Positions 45,201-52,370 of a stretch of DNA of 59,892 bases are shown in pieces. Every line of letters starts with the position of its first letter. The first letter of the stretch is position 1. The position numbers and the translations under genes are program-made. Location: the NCBI GenBank assembly GCA_020846975.1, contig JADLCX010000069.1:1-59892 (forward strand), read 5' to 3'. The notes beneath the pieces are model-generated. The model saw nothing but the letters and a program-made list of their open reading frames with translations, was not told the DNA's origin and did no database searches. This DNA comes from Phycisphaerales bacterium. Its GTDB lineage: Bacteria; Planctomycetota; Phycisphaerae; Phycisphaerales; UBA1924.

Positions 45201-45529
45201 AAGCAGTTGTGCAGGGCAACCGAGATCGCCTGAGACCGATCCTCATGACCACCCTCGCGCTGGTGGGGGGCATGCTGCCGCTCGCGCTGGGGTCCGGCCC
45301 CGGCGCGGAGGAGCGACGTGCCGTGGCGGTGGTGGTGATCGGCGGCCAGACGCTGTCGCTGCTGTTGACCCTGCTCTACACACCGGTCGTGTACTCGATC
45401 TTCGATGACCTCGGCGCGTGGGTCAAGCGATGTGCCGGAGGGCGATCGGAACCTCGCGAGGAGCCCGTGCGGGAAGGGGGAAACGGCGGAGGGGCCTCGG
45501 CGGTCGCGAGCCACGCCCATCCGGACTGA
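42296..45529 (+). CDS. RND multidrug efflux transporter (HAE1/AcrB-type permease)
   Basis: A 1077-aa inner-membrane proton antiporter of the hydrophobe/amphiphile efflux family. Twelve transmembrane helices in the usual 1+5+1+5 layout, with helix 1 at KRPVFAAMLILAMVVVGG. The proton-relay Asp pair is at D400-D401 (GIVIDDAIVVLEN). Other family blocks are LPSVDLPTVTIRTTLPGASPEEAE, FVPVSFMSSISGRFLYQFG, FLFAFMLSIVFMYMILASNYESL, and GVVKKNAILQIDH with RPILMTTLALVGGMLPLALG near the end. The two periplasmic loops carry the porter and docking domains. It ends in a short charged, Gly-rich tail. Works with the lipoprotein adaptor (38863-40131) and the TolC-like channel; substrate unknown. Confidence 0.96.
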   Translation: MQKLAETCIKRPVFAAMLILAMVVVGGTAYTRLAVDRLPSVDLPTVTIRTTLPGASPEEAETEVSQVIEEAVNTVEGIDELRSISSQGSSIVLATFRLDRDIDTAAQDVRDRIATVIRRLPEDAEPPIVSKFDNDSFPVLTIALWGELTVRELTEIADKTVKPQLERSLGVGEVAIVGGVERTINVWVDADRLAAYGLPITAVREAISRQNADVPGGNLTGQSSEQVLRTLGRINDPAAFNDIIIAVVNGTPVRVRDIGRAEDGNKEQRSASRLNGKPAVSLEIRRQSGANTVDVIEGVKAQLATVTGQLPAGVRLEVIRDQSSYIYAALHEINIHLVLGSILASLVVLLFMRSWRSTLIAGVAIPASVISTFAVMWALDFTLNSVTMLALVLMVGIVIDDAIVVLENIFRMVEEKGLRPLEAAKRGTAEIGLAVLATTLSLVVIFVPVSFMSSISGRFLYQFGITAAVAVLISLLVSFTLTPMLSVRALRGMKIGPAHSARSRRGFYAKIDRSYTAMLRVVMRFRIAAAAVGVLVMLSAVPLYGLLKQDYLPSDIDEAEFTININGPEGVSFSAMDDAVRAVEARVRAHPAVRTTLSSVGGSFLGQVSRGDMYVRIAPHEERVLSLSRLWRSTLRGDPGAAFRGNYTQSDVIQDLRRSLRSLPDLRISVRNFPSFNVGGGNFDIDMALRGPQLEKLAEYTEELRKRGSQLGGLPDLDTTLKLNTPELRVAIDRDRAADLGVTPADIGTALRLLVGGDDEVTRFRDPATSEDYDVQLRLLEKDRSDEQTLPRLLVPASGRPGQVVELRSIATVAPATTAARVDRLDRQRAANVRGSVGPGFALADRLEAMRAELDRMKLPPAYTVRTLGRGRELERTFVEFLFAFMLSIVFMYMILASNYESLIHPVTILLSLPLAIPFAFLSLYLAGQSINLYSALGILVLFGVVKKNAILQIDHMNQLRAAGMPRAEAVVQGNRDRLRPILMTTLALVGGMLPLALGSGPGAEERRAVAVVVIGGQTLSLLLTLLYTPVVYSIFDDLGAWVKRCAGGRSEPREEPVREGGNGGGASAVASHAHPD

Positions 45530-45553
45530 CCTCAAACGGGTTAGACTGGTGTG

Positions 45554-46771
45554 ATGCACGATGTGGTGGTGATCGGCGCGGCGGGGGCGATGGGGTCGAG
45601 CGCGGCGATGCACCTGGCGCAGCGCGGGGTGCGGGTCGTCGGTGTGGATGCGCACGCGCCGGGTCACGCGATGGGTAGCTCGCACGGCGCTTCGCGGATG
45701 ATCCGGATGTGCTACTACGAACACCCGGACTATGTGCCGCTGTTGCGACGGGCGTATGGGCTGTGGGATGAACTGGTCGAGCGTGCGTGTGCGGATGAGG
45801 GGACGGTCTTCGAGCGCACCGGCGGGGTGTACATGGGGCCGGCGGGGTGTGACGCGGTGGAAGGCTCGCGGCGGGCGGCGGAGTTGCACGGGCTGTCGCA
45901 CGAGATGCTGACACGGTCTCAGCTCGCGGAGCGGTATCCGCAGTTCGCGCTGGGTGAGGAGTTCATCGGGCTGTACGAGCCGGAGGCGGGGTACCTCGTG
46001 CCGGAGGCGGTGATCGGGCTGCACGTGCGGCTGGCGCGAGAGGCGGGCGCGGAGTTGCGGCTCGGCGCCGACTCGAGGATGATGGCGATACGCCTCGAAC
46101 CGGACCGCGTGCGGCTCGTGCTCGAAGACCGGTGCGAGATCGTCGCGAAGCGGTGCGTGCTGGCGACGGGGGCGTGGATGGGGTACGACTTCGCGATGGG
46201 CCTGCGCGACTTCGCGGCGAGGGAACTCGCGGGGACGCCGCTGATCACACCGACGCGGCAGGCGCTCGGGTGGGTTCGGCCGCGGAGGCCGGAGCTGTTC
46301 GCGCCGGGTGTGCTGCCGGTGTGGGCGATCGATGCGGCGCACCTGGGCGAGGGGCTCTTCTACGGGTTCCCCATGCTGACCGGGCCGCACCAGCGCGAAG
46401 GGCTGAAGATCGCGCGGCACGCGCGAGGAGAGGCGATCAAGCCCGACGATCCATCTCGCGACCCGCGGCCCGAGGATGAAGCGACGTTCCGGCCGTGCCT
46501 CGAACGTTGGATGCCCGAGGCGAACGGGCCGATGCTCTCAACGGCGGTGTGCATGTACGAGAACTCGCCGGATGGTCACTTCATCATCGACCACCATCCC
46601 GATCTCGCAAACGTGGTGGTGGCGTGCGGGTTCAGCGGGCACGGGTTCAAGTTCGCGAGCGTGGTGGGCGAGGTGATCGCGGACCTGGTGCTCGATGGCG
46701 CAACGCGGTGGCCGGCGGGGTTTCTGGGCTTGCAACGGCTTTCGGCGGCGGCAGGCGGGCGAGCGCCATGA
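45554..46771 (+). CDS. solA: Sarcosine/N-methyl-L-tryptophan oxidase-like flavoenzyme
   Basis: A 405-aa FAD-dependent amine oxidase of the MSOX/MTOX family. The N-terminal Rossmann motif is DVVVIGAAGAMGSSAA; the SSHGASRMIRMCYYEHPDYVPL segment is the family's FAD/active-site block. The cysteine that carries covalent flavin in the family corresponds to C333 (AVCMYENSPDGHFIID), followed by GFSGHGFKFASVVGEVIADL at the C-terminus. Such enzymes oxidatively demethylate N-methyl amino acids, producing formaldehyde and hydrogen peroxide. Exact substrate cannot be told, so the symbol is tentative. ATG 45554 is preferred over GTG 45551. It follows the RND gene by 24 nt and could share its transcript, though the function is unrelated. 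Confidence 0.88.
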   Translation: MHDVVVIGAAGAMGSSAAMHLAQRGVRVVGVDAHAPGHAMGSSHGASRMIRMCYYEHPDYVPLLRRAYGLWDELVERACADEGTVFERTGGVYMGPAGCDAVEGSRRAAELHGLSHEMLTRSQLAERYPQFALGEEFIGLYEPEAGYLVPEAVIGLHVRLAREAGAELRLGADSRMMAIRLEPDRVRLVLEDRCEIVAKRCVLATGAWMGYDFAMGLRDFAARELAGTPLITPTRQALGWVRPRRPELFAPGVLPVWAIDAAHLGEGLFYGFPMLTGPHQREGLKIARHARGEAIKPDDPSRDPRPEDEATFRPCLERWMPEANGPMLSTAVCMYENSPDGHFIIDHHPDLANVVVACGFSGHGFKFASVVGEVIADLVLDGATRWPAGFLGLQRLSAAAGGRAP

Positions 46772-46799
46772 ACAGGCGGTTTCGCGCGACATCAGCGCG

Positions 46800-46990
46800 A
46801 TGTCGGAGGCCGACAGCACCGTATCGAGCGCCTCCAGCGGCTCGTCAACGCCCTCCGGCGCGGTGTTGGAGGGCGTTGACGCGGTGTTGCAGGCCGTTGA
46901 TGGCGCGTTGAAGGCCGTCAACAGCGCAAGAACGGCCGTATCGGCCAACGTGGAGGCCGTCACCGCCGCGCTGTCGGCGATTGGCAGCGC
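46800..46990 (+). repeat. Degenerate 21-nt (heptad) tandem repeat region
   Basis: From about 46872 six successive 21-nt units begin with gcc gt or close variants. Read on the plus strand they give heptads GVDAVLQ, AVDGALK, AVNSART, AVSANVE, AVTAALS, AIGSARI, a coiled-coil-like pattern. A plus-strand frame starting ATG 46800 runs through them but continues antisense into ftsY until 47165 and has no ribosome site. It could be a small decayed gene or simple repeat DNA. Confidence 0.5.
46844..46880. terminator. 13-bp inverted repeat between convergent solA and ftsY
   Basis: gtcaacgccctcc (46844-46856) pairs perfectly with ggagggcgttgac (46868-46880) around an 11-nt loop. No T-run follows on either strand. 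By position it may act as a bidirectional transcription stop. Confidence 0.55.
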
Positions 46991-46995
46991 CCGGA

Positions 46996-47955
46996 TCAGG
47001 CGGCGAAAAGGGCTTCGACGAAGCCGTCGGGATCGAACGGCTCGATGTCATCCGGAGTCTCGCCGACACCGACGAACTTCACGGGGATGTTGGTGGCGGA
47101 GCGGATGGCCACGACGATGCCGCCCTTGGCGGTACCATCGAGCTTGGCGAGAAAGATCCCGGTGAGGCCGCCGGGAAGTTCCGCGGATGCCGTCATCGCC
47201 CTGCCGAACTCTTCGGCCTGCCGCAGCGCGTTCTGGCCGCTGGTGGCGTCGAGCACGAGGATGGTCTCGTGCGGGGCGCCCGGGATCTGACGCGCGAGTA
47301 CCGATCGGATCTTGCCGAGCTGCCGCATCAGCGGGTCCTGCGTGTGCAGGCGGCCGGCGGTGTCCACGATGAGCACATCGGCGTTGCGAGCGAGTGCGGC
47401 CTTGCAGGCATCGAAGGCGACGGCCGCCGGGTCGCCGCCCTGCTGGCCCTTGATGACCTCGACGCCGAGGCGTTCGCCCCAGATCTCGAGTTGGCGTACC
47501 GCGCCCGCGCGGAAGGTGTCGCACGCGGCGAGCAGCACCTGCTTCTCCTGCTTGCGGAGCATGGCGCAGAGCTTGGCGATGCTGGTGGTCTTTCCCGCGC
47601 CGTTGATGCCGGTGACGAGGATGACCGTCGGAGTGCCGGCGGATGCGAACCGCAGCCGGCGGTCCTGCTCGGGCCACATCGCCTTGAGCTCGCCCTTCAT
47701 GTAGTCAAGAACATCCTCGCCCCTGGTGAGCTTGCCGGCCTTGTGGTCGGCGCGGATGCCGTCGATGAGTTTCGCGGTCGCCATCACGCCGACATCGGCG
47801 GTGAGCAGGGCTTTCTCGAGTTCGGTGATGAGCTGCTCGTCGAGCCGGCGGCCCAGCAGCATCGAGCGGATGCCCGTCGCGCCCTCGACCAGGACCTCGC
47901 GAGTGCGGGTCAGGCCCTGCCTGAGTCTGTCGAGGGTTTTGGAGAAGAAGCCCAT
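46996..47955 (-). CDS. ftsY: Signal recognition particle receptor FtsY
   Basis: A 319-aa SRP-family GTPase that docks ribosome-SRP complexes at the membrane. The short N-terminal domain (MGFFSKTLDRLRQGLTRTRE) lacks the long acidic A-domain of enteric FtsY. The helical N-domain precedes the G-domain: G1 GINGAGKTT (about residues 116-124), DTFRAGAVRQLE insertion box, DTAGRLHTQDPLMRQL (G3), LAKLDGTAKGG (G4 TKxD region reads AKLDGT), and the C-terminal FVGVGETPDDIEPFDP. Length fits A-domain-less family members. It is the last gene of ribH-nusB-ftsY on the minus strand. Confidence 0.97.
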   Translation of the reverse strand: MGFFSKTLDRLRQGLTRTREVLVEGATGIRSMLLGRRLDEQLITELEKALLTADVGVMATAKLIDGIRADHKAGKLTRGEDVLDYMKGELKAMWPEQDRRLRFASAGTPTVILVTGINGAGKTTSIAKLCAMLRKQEKQVLLAACDTFRAGAVRQLEIWGERLGVEVIKGQQGGDPAAVAFDACKAALARNADVLIVDTAGRLHTQDPLMRQLGKIRSVLARQIPGAPHETILVLDATSGQNALRQAEEFGRAMTASAELPGGLTGIFLAKLDGTAKGGIVVAIRSATNIPVKFVGVGETPDDIEPFDPDGFVEALFAA

Positions 47956-48023
47956 GCGAGAGGGGAGAAAGAGGCGACAACCGGCCGCGGAGCGCGAGCG
48001 ACGAACAATCCAGACCGAACCGG

Positions 48024-48578
48024 CTATTCCTTTCCTTCGCCCGCCGAATGTTCGCCGGGCGCGGTCTGGTGCTCGGTCTCTGACTCCGCCCCTCCGAGCA
48101 CCTGCTTCAACAGCCTGTCCAGCAACCCGTTGACGAATGAGGGCGACTTGTCCGTGCTGAAGGTCTTGGCGAGTTCGACGGCCTCGTTGACGGCGACCTT
48201 GGGCGGGGTGATGCCCGACACCATCTCGTGGTGCGCCAGGCGCAGGATCGCGCGATCGACGGCGGCCTGGCGATGCGCGGGCCAGCCGGGCGCGGCCTCG
48301 GTCATGAACGCATCGGCGCGGACGCGATCGGCGAACGCCGCCGAAGCAAGCAGGAAGGCCTTCTTGACGTCGGCGGGCGTGTACTTGGGGTCGTCCACGC
48401 TCTCGGCATCGGCCATCATCCCCTGGAGCACAGCGGCCGGGTCATCGGCATCGGCCGCCAGCGCGCGGGGCGTCGCAGCGGAAGAAGCGGGCGAGGGAGC
48501 CGGGGGCGCGCCGCGGGCGTCGAGTTGGTACAACGCCTGGAACGCCAATCGACGGATATCGCGGGGTGTCGCCGACAT
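48024..48578 (-). CDS. nusB: Transcription antitermination factor NusB
   Basis: A 184-aa NusB. The N-terminal RRLAFQALYQLDARG is diagnostic. The C-terminal half has VDRAILRLAHHEMVSGITPPKVAVNEAVELAKTFS (split) and SPSFVNGLLDRLLKQVLG, the family signature. A ~40-residue Ala-rich insert (APPAPSPASSAATPRALAAD) makes it longer than the usual ~140 aa. NusB joins S10/NusE in rRNA antitermination complexes. It starts 9 nt after the ribH stop, a classic pairing in bacteria. Confidence 0.95.
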   Translation of the reverse strand: MSATPRDIRRLAFQALYQLDARGAPPAPSPASSAATPRALAADADDPAAVLQGMMADAESVDDPKYTPADVKKAFLLASAAFADRVRADAFMTEAAPGWPAHRQAAVDRAILRLAHHEMVSGITPPKVAVNEAVELAKTFSTDKSPSFVNGLLDRLLKQVLGGAESETEHQTAPGEHSAGEGKE

Positions 48579-48587
48579 CAGGGTGAA

Positions 48588-49235
48588 TCACTTCCTTGCA
48601 GACCGCGCGGATGCGCGGATGGACTTGTCAGGTCGAGAGCGCGTGCTCGGGCCGCGTGCGACGTGGGGGAACGACGAGGAGAGAGGCGAGCCGGGGGTGA
48701 GGGGTTCGCCGCTGCGCAGGGCGCGGATGGCCGCGAGCGTGTCGAGGAGGGCGTCCATCGCCTCCTGACCCTTGTTGCCCTTGCGGCCGCCGGCGCGGTC
48801 ACGGGCCTGTTTGGGGGTCAGGGCGGTGATGACGCCGAAGGCGACGGGCACGCCGGTGCGGATCGTGACCTCGGTCAGGCCGTGGGCGACGGCGTGGGCG
48901 ATGTACTCGTCGTGGCGGGTATCGCCCTTGATCAGGCAGCCCAGCGCGACGATACCGACGAACCGGTTCGAGGCGGCGGCTTCCGCGGAAAGGGCGGTGA
49001 GCTCGAACGACCCCGGCGCATCGATGATGGTGAGTTCGCCGAGATCAAGCGAGTCGCGTCGCGAAGCCCACGCCCGGACCGCGCCTTCGCGGAGGCGGTC
49101 GGTGACGGCGGGGTTGTACCGGCTGACCACGACGGCGATGTCTCGCGCGGCGGTGGGGGGGACCGGCGCGTGGCCTTGCCGACCGGCGGTTGCGGCCGAG
49201 GCGCGGGCATTGCCGTGGGAAGCGCGGGAAAACAC
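48588..49235 (-). CDS. ribH: 6,7-dimethyl-8-ribityllumazine synthase
   Basis: A 215-aa lumazine synthase, penultimate enzyme of riboflavin synthesis. Family motifs are IAVVVSRYNPAVTDRL, APGSFEL (the usual GAFEIP region), IVALGCLIKGDTRHDEYIAHA with the catalytic His, and VPVAFGVITALTPKQARDRAGG with GNKGQEAMDALLD. The C-terminus has an extra ~40 residues rich in Ser, Arg and Pro. The start is unsure: GTG 49235 is the only in-frame canonical start near the domain, gives a ~40-residue N-terminal extension and has no clear ribosome site. The gene is divergent from the UbiA-like gene by 48 bp. Confidence 0.9.
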   Translation of the reverse strand: MFSRASHGNARASAATAGRQGHAPVPPTAARDIAVVVSRYNPAVTDRLREGAVRAWASRRDSLDLGELTIIDAPGSFELTALSAEAAASNRFVGIVALGCLIKGDTRHDEYIAHAVAHGLTEVTIRTGVPVAFGVITALTPKQARDRAGGRKGNKGQEAMDALLDTLAAIRALRSGEPLTPGSPLSSSFPHVARGPSTRSRPDKSIRASARSARK

Positions 49236-49283
49236 GGGCCGGATGGTAGGCCGCGCCCGCTCGGACTCGTACCATCGACGGCG

Positions 49284-50294
49284 ATGCGCACGCTGCTGCG
49301 GAAGATTTCGCCCGCGTTGCACCTGACGCGCGTGACCACCGCGTTCGCGGCGGCGGCGAACGTGTGGTTCGTGATCCTGTGGACACACGCGTCGGGGACG
49401 CCCCACGAACCGGGTTTCGCCGCGCTGCGGGCCGTGCCGGTGTGGGTGCTGCTGGTGGGCGGGGCGGTCAACGCGGTCGGCCTCTACAGCTTTGCGATGG
49501 CGATGAACGACGTGATGGATTTTCGTCGCGATCAGAAACTGAACCCCAACCGACCGATCCCCTCTGGTCGGTTGTCGCTTGAACGGGCGATCAACGTCGT
49601 GGCGATCTCGCTCGGGATGTCGGTGCTGGGCGCGACGGTGCTGGGGATTCCCGCCGTGGTTCTCACGCTCGTGCTGGCGGGCGCCGTGCTGATGTTCAAC
49701 GGCGCGGGCAAGTACGTGCCGGCGATCGGCATGCTCCTGCTGGGGTTGCTGTACGCGGGTCAGATGGCCGTGCCGAACTTGAACGTGCGGTTTGTGTGGC
49801 CGATCTGGCTGGTGATGACCCATGCCCTGGCGGTGGAGGGCTTGCGGCAGGGGCTGGGAGGACGCGCGACCACGATCTCTCGCCGCGCGGTTGTGTTCAC
49901 CGCGACGGGCTGGGTGTTCTGGTCGTTGGTGATCCTGAGCGTGGGTGCGTGGCGGAACAGACCCGTCGGCGAGCGATGGTGGCGGGGTTGGACGATGTGG
50001 CCCGACTGGGTGGACGCTCGAGCGGCGGTCGGGCCTGCACTGCTGGTCGTGGTGTTTGGGGTCTGGGTGTTGTGGAAGGAGAGAACGCTCGGCCGAGGGC
50101 CGCGGCTTGCCGACAAGATCGCCAGGTACGGGGCGCTCTGGCTGTCGCTCTACGCGTGCGCTTGGCTGCTCGGGCAGGGCTATCGCGAAGAGGCGACGGT
50201 CCTGGGCGGCCTGTCCCTCGCCGGTTTTCTGGGGATGACGGTCCTGCGAGAGGCGTACGCGCTGTTCGAGCATCCGATCGGGTACCGAAGGTGA
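49284..50294 (+). CDS. UbiA-like prenyltransferase family membrane protein
   Basis: A 336-aa integral membrane protein with about eight hydrophobic segments. The first Asp-rich motif of UbiA prenyltransferases is seen as NDVMDFRRDQKLNPNRPIPSG (read as NDxxDxxxD followed by RPIxSG), near residue 76. The N-terminus LLRKISPALHLTRVTTAFAAAANVWF is typical. The second Asp-rich motif is not evident; the corresponding loop reads LNVRFVWPIWLVMTHALAVEG, so activity or substrate may differ from quinone or heme prenylation. ATG 49284 has no strong ribosome site. Confidence 0.78.
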   Translation: MRTLLRKISPALHLTRVTTAFAAAANVWFVILWTHASGTPHEPGFAALRAVPVWVLLVGGAVNAVGLYSFAMAMNDVMDFRRDQKLNPNRPIPSGRLSLERAINVVAISLGMSVLGATVLGIPAVVLTLVLAGAVLMFNGAGKYVPAIGMLLLGLLYAGQMAVPNLNVRFVWPIWLVMTHALAVEGLRQGLGGRATTISRRAVVFTATGWVFWSLVILSVGAWRNRPVGERWWRGWTMWPDWVDARAAVGPALLVVVFGVWVLWKERTLGRGPRLADKIARYGALWLSLYACAWLLGQGYREEATVLGGLSLAGFLGMTVLREAYALFEHPIGYRR

Positions 50295-50317
50295 CGTACG
50301 GGGCGGCGTGCCGGCGA

Positions 50318-50827
50318 TCAGCGCGTTTGTGAAGAGCCGAGCCGCTCCAGCATCTCCAAGACCGTCAAGCCGAGCACCGGGTGCTTCCAGGAAGGAGCAA
50401 CCTGCGCCAGCGGCCCCAGCACGAACCGTCGGTGCTGAAGTTCCGGGTGCGGAAGTCGAAGCGACTCGGATTCGAGCACTCGCGACCCGAACCAGAGCAG
50501 GTCAAGGTCGAGAGTTCGGGAGGACCATCGCAGGCCGGCCGTGCGGGTGCGGCCGTGTTCCCGCTCGATTCGGAGCAGTTCGGACATCAACCGTTCGGGC
50601 CCAAGCGATGATTCGACAAGTATCACCGAGTTGAGGTACGGCGGTTGCGCGGGCGAGCCCGGAGGGACGAGGGCTGTTGTCTCGATCGTGCCGGAGGTGG
50701 CCCTCAGCCTCACACCCGGCAGCCCGCCTACGGCGGCGACACCCGACCGGATGCACGATGCCCGGTCGCCCAGATTGGAACCGAGCGCGATCGCGGCGGT
50801 GTCGAGAGGTGTCGGGACGAGGTTCAC
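50318..50827 (-). CDS. folK: 2-amino-4-hydroxy-6-hydroxymethyldihydropteridine pyrophosphokinase
   Basis: A 169-aa HPPK of folate synthesis, transferring pyrophosphate from ATP to hydroxymethyl-dihydropterin. Motifs: AIALGSNLGDR, YLNSVILVESSLGPERLMSELLRIE (split), RTLDLDLLWFGSRVL with the Asp pair that binds magnesium, and LPHPELQHRRFVLGPLAQVAP. Length is usual. It converges on the UbiA-like gene (23 nt between stops) and lies downstream of fliA on the same strand, separated by a strong hairpin. Confidence 0.96.
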   Translation of the reverse strand: MNLVPTPLDTAAIALGSNLGDRASCIRSGVAAVGGLPGVRLRATSGTIETTALVPPGSPAQPPYLNSVILVESSLGPERLMSELLRIEREHGRTRTAGLRWSSRTLDLDLLWFGSRVLESESLRLPHPELQHRRFVLGPLAQVAPSWKHPVLGLTVLEMLERLGSSQTR

Positions 50828-50851
50828 GCGTCAAGGGTATGGTGCCAAGCA

Positions 50852-50877
50852 CAACGCCCCGGTCGTCCGGGGCGTTG
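50852..50877 (-). terminator. GC-rich hairpin downstream of fliA
   Basis: Perfect 11-bp stem (caacgccccgg with ccggggcgttg) closed by a 4-nt loop, about 50 nt past the fliA stop and just before folK. No T-run follows, so termination efficiency is uncertain. Confidence 0.6.
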
Positions 50878-50927
50878 CGAGCCGAGCCATTCAACTGTTT
50901 TCTCAACTCTTCCTCGCGCGGCCGGCC

Positions 50928-51797
50928 CTACTGCACGGGTTCGAGCTCTCGCGAGCGGTGCTGCATCTGAGCCTTGAGGCGGGCGAGGATCGAGGAGTGC
51001 ATCTGGCTGACCCGCGACTCGGAGAGGTCGAGGGTGGCGCCGATCTCCTTCATGGTCATTTCCTCGTAGTAGTAGAGCGTGACGATGAGCCGCTCGGCGC
51101 GAGAAAGCCCCTTCGTGATCAGGTCCTTTGCATCCTTGCGCTGGGTGTCGGTGAACGGGTTGTTCTGCGATTCATCCTTGATGACGTCGATCTCGCGAAC
51201 ATCACGGCTGCTGTCGGATTGAAAGCACTTTCGGGTGAGGCTGAACGTCGCGACGGCGCGGCTATCGCGGCTGTACTTGTCGAACTCCTCGCCGTGCATC
51301 TTGAGCGACTTGCTGAGCTCGTCCTCGGTGGGCACGCGGCCGTGCTCCATCTCGAACTTGGAGCGGGCTCCCTCCACGCGGGCGGTGCGGTGGCGGACCA
51401 GGCGAGGAACCCAGTCCATGGCGCGCAGTTCATCAAGAACCGCGCCGCGGATGCGGGGGGCGCAGTAGGTCTCGAACTTGACGCCGCGATCCAGGTCGAA
51501 CGCGTCGATGGCGTCCATGAGGCCGAACATGCCGGCGGACATGAGGTCCTGGATATCAACCTCGTCCGGCAGACGCTGGTAGATGCGCTCGGCGTTGTAG
51601 CGCACCAGGTGGAGGTATTTCTCCATGAGGAAGTTGCGGAGATCCTCGCCGTGAGCGCGCTGGTATTCGAGCCAGAGCTGCTTGGTGGAGTATCCGTCGT
51701 ACTTGCTCGGCGCCTTGGACGCCTCGGCGTGTTCGACCGCGTACCGAGCCGAAGCGCGGCCGCGAACACTCGTCAACTTTGATCTCATGGCTGTCAT
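50928..51797 (-). CDS. fliA: RNA polymerase sigma factor for flagellar genes (FliA/WhiG family)
   Basis: A 289-aa sigma-28-type factor. Region 2 includes YLHLVRYNAERIYQRLPDEVDIQDLMSAG (split) and GLMDAIDAFDLDRGVKFETYCAPRIRGAVLDELRAMDW (split); region 3 has VPRLVRHRTARVEGARS and GRVPTEDELS; region 4 has LSRAERLIVTLYYYEEMTMKEIGATLDLSESRVSQMHSSILARLK (split). It would direct late flagellar and motility transcription. ATG 51797 is chosen because AAGGAG lies 7 nt upstream; a longer GTG/ATG reading from 51830 is less likely. Neighbouring flhG, flhF and flhA support a motility role. It appears to have its own promoter. Confidence 0.94.
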   Translation of the reverse strand: MTAMRSKLTSVRGRASARYAVEHAEASKAPSKYDGYSTKQLWLEYQRAHGEDLRNFLMEKYLHLVRYNAERIYQRLPDEVDIQDLMSAGMFGLMDAIDAFDLDRGVKFETYCAPRIRGAVLDELRAMDWVPRLVRHRTARVEGARSKFEMEHGRVPTEDELSKSLKMHGEEFDKYSRDSRAVATFSLTRKCFQSDSSRDVREIDVIKDESQNNPFTDTQRKDAKDLITKGLSRAERLIVTLYYYEEMTMKEIGATLDLSESRVSQMHSSILARLKAQMQHRSRELEPVQ

Positions 51798-51894
51798 GGT
51801 CCGCTCCTTGACCACTTTCTCACCTGTCACATCGGCACGCGACTTGGCGGCCGAGGGTGTTATCGAAGACCGGTCCGTGGCCTTCGCGTGAGAG

Positions 51895-51923
51895 AGTATA
51901 CCTCACTTTTTTTTCACGCAAGG
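51895..51923 (-). promoter_or_regulatory. Putative promoter of fliA
   Basis: Minus-strand -10 TATACT (51900-51895). A -35-like CCTTGC lies 17 nt upstream, or TTGCGT at 15 nt. The spacer holds an A8 tract. It lies about 100 nt before the fliA start and after the stop of the small upstream gene. Confidence 0.5.
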
Positions 51924-51948
51924 GCGAAAGACAAAATGTGGAGAAATT

Positions 51949-52239
51949 CTAAGAAGCTGCCGACAACGGCCGCTCGGGAGAGGGAGCGGCGGCACGGTCG
52001 GTGGAGAGATTGTTGATATCCCTCGCCGTGCCCGAGCCTGGGATCGACTCACGCACCGTTCGCTCGGCCACGGCCCCGATGATCCATCCGAGCACGTTGC
52101 AGAGGAGCAGCGAAATCAGGCCGCGGACAAGCACTTCTTCCGCGGGGTTGTCCGCGGCGAGTCCGCCGACGATCGCGATGGCGAATCCGGCGAGCCCGCA
52201 GCACGCGGCGATGATTCGTGTAGGTGCGCCCGGAGTCAT
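51949..52239 (-). CDS. Small two-helix membrane protein in the flagellar cluster
   Basis: A 96-aa protein with two hydrophobic helices (IIAACCGLAGFAIAIVGGLAA and VLVRGLISLLLCNVLGWIIGA) and a hydrophilic, Ser/Pro-rich C-terminal tail. No domain I recognise. ATG 52239 is preceded by GAGGA at good spacing; a longer start at 52272 is possible. Its place between flhG and fliA, same strand, suggests a minor flagellar or polarity role, by context only. Confidence 0.6.
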   Translation of the reverse strand: MTPGAPTRIIAACCGLAGFAIAIVGGLAADNPAEEVLVRGLISLLLCNVLGWIIGAVAERTVRESIPGSGTARDINNLSTDRAAAPSPERPLSAAS

Positions 52240-52370
52240 CTGGGTCCTCGGCGCGCAGAGGTTTCGCGCCACCTTGAGCCGCCCCGCCGCCGAATGTTCT
52301 CGGCCACTTGCAAGATCGACTTGAAAGAATGTGCGCGCCCTGGCGCTCGAATCTGATCAGACCGACCGGA

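Noticed and set aside
46800..47165. 121-aa plus-strand frame containing the heptad repeats, as a real gene
   Set aside because: Half of it is antisense to ftsY, the C-terminal part is Arg-rich shadow sequence and there is no ribosome site; kept only as a repeat feature.
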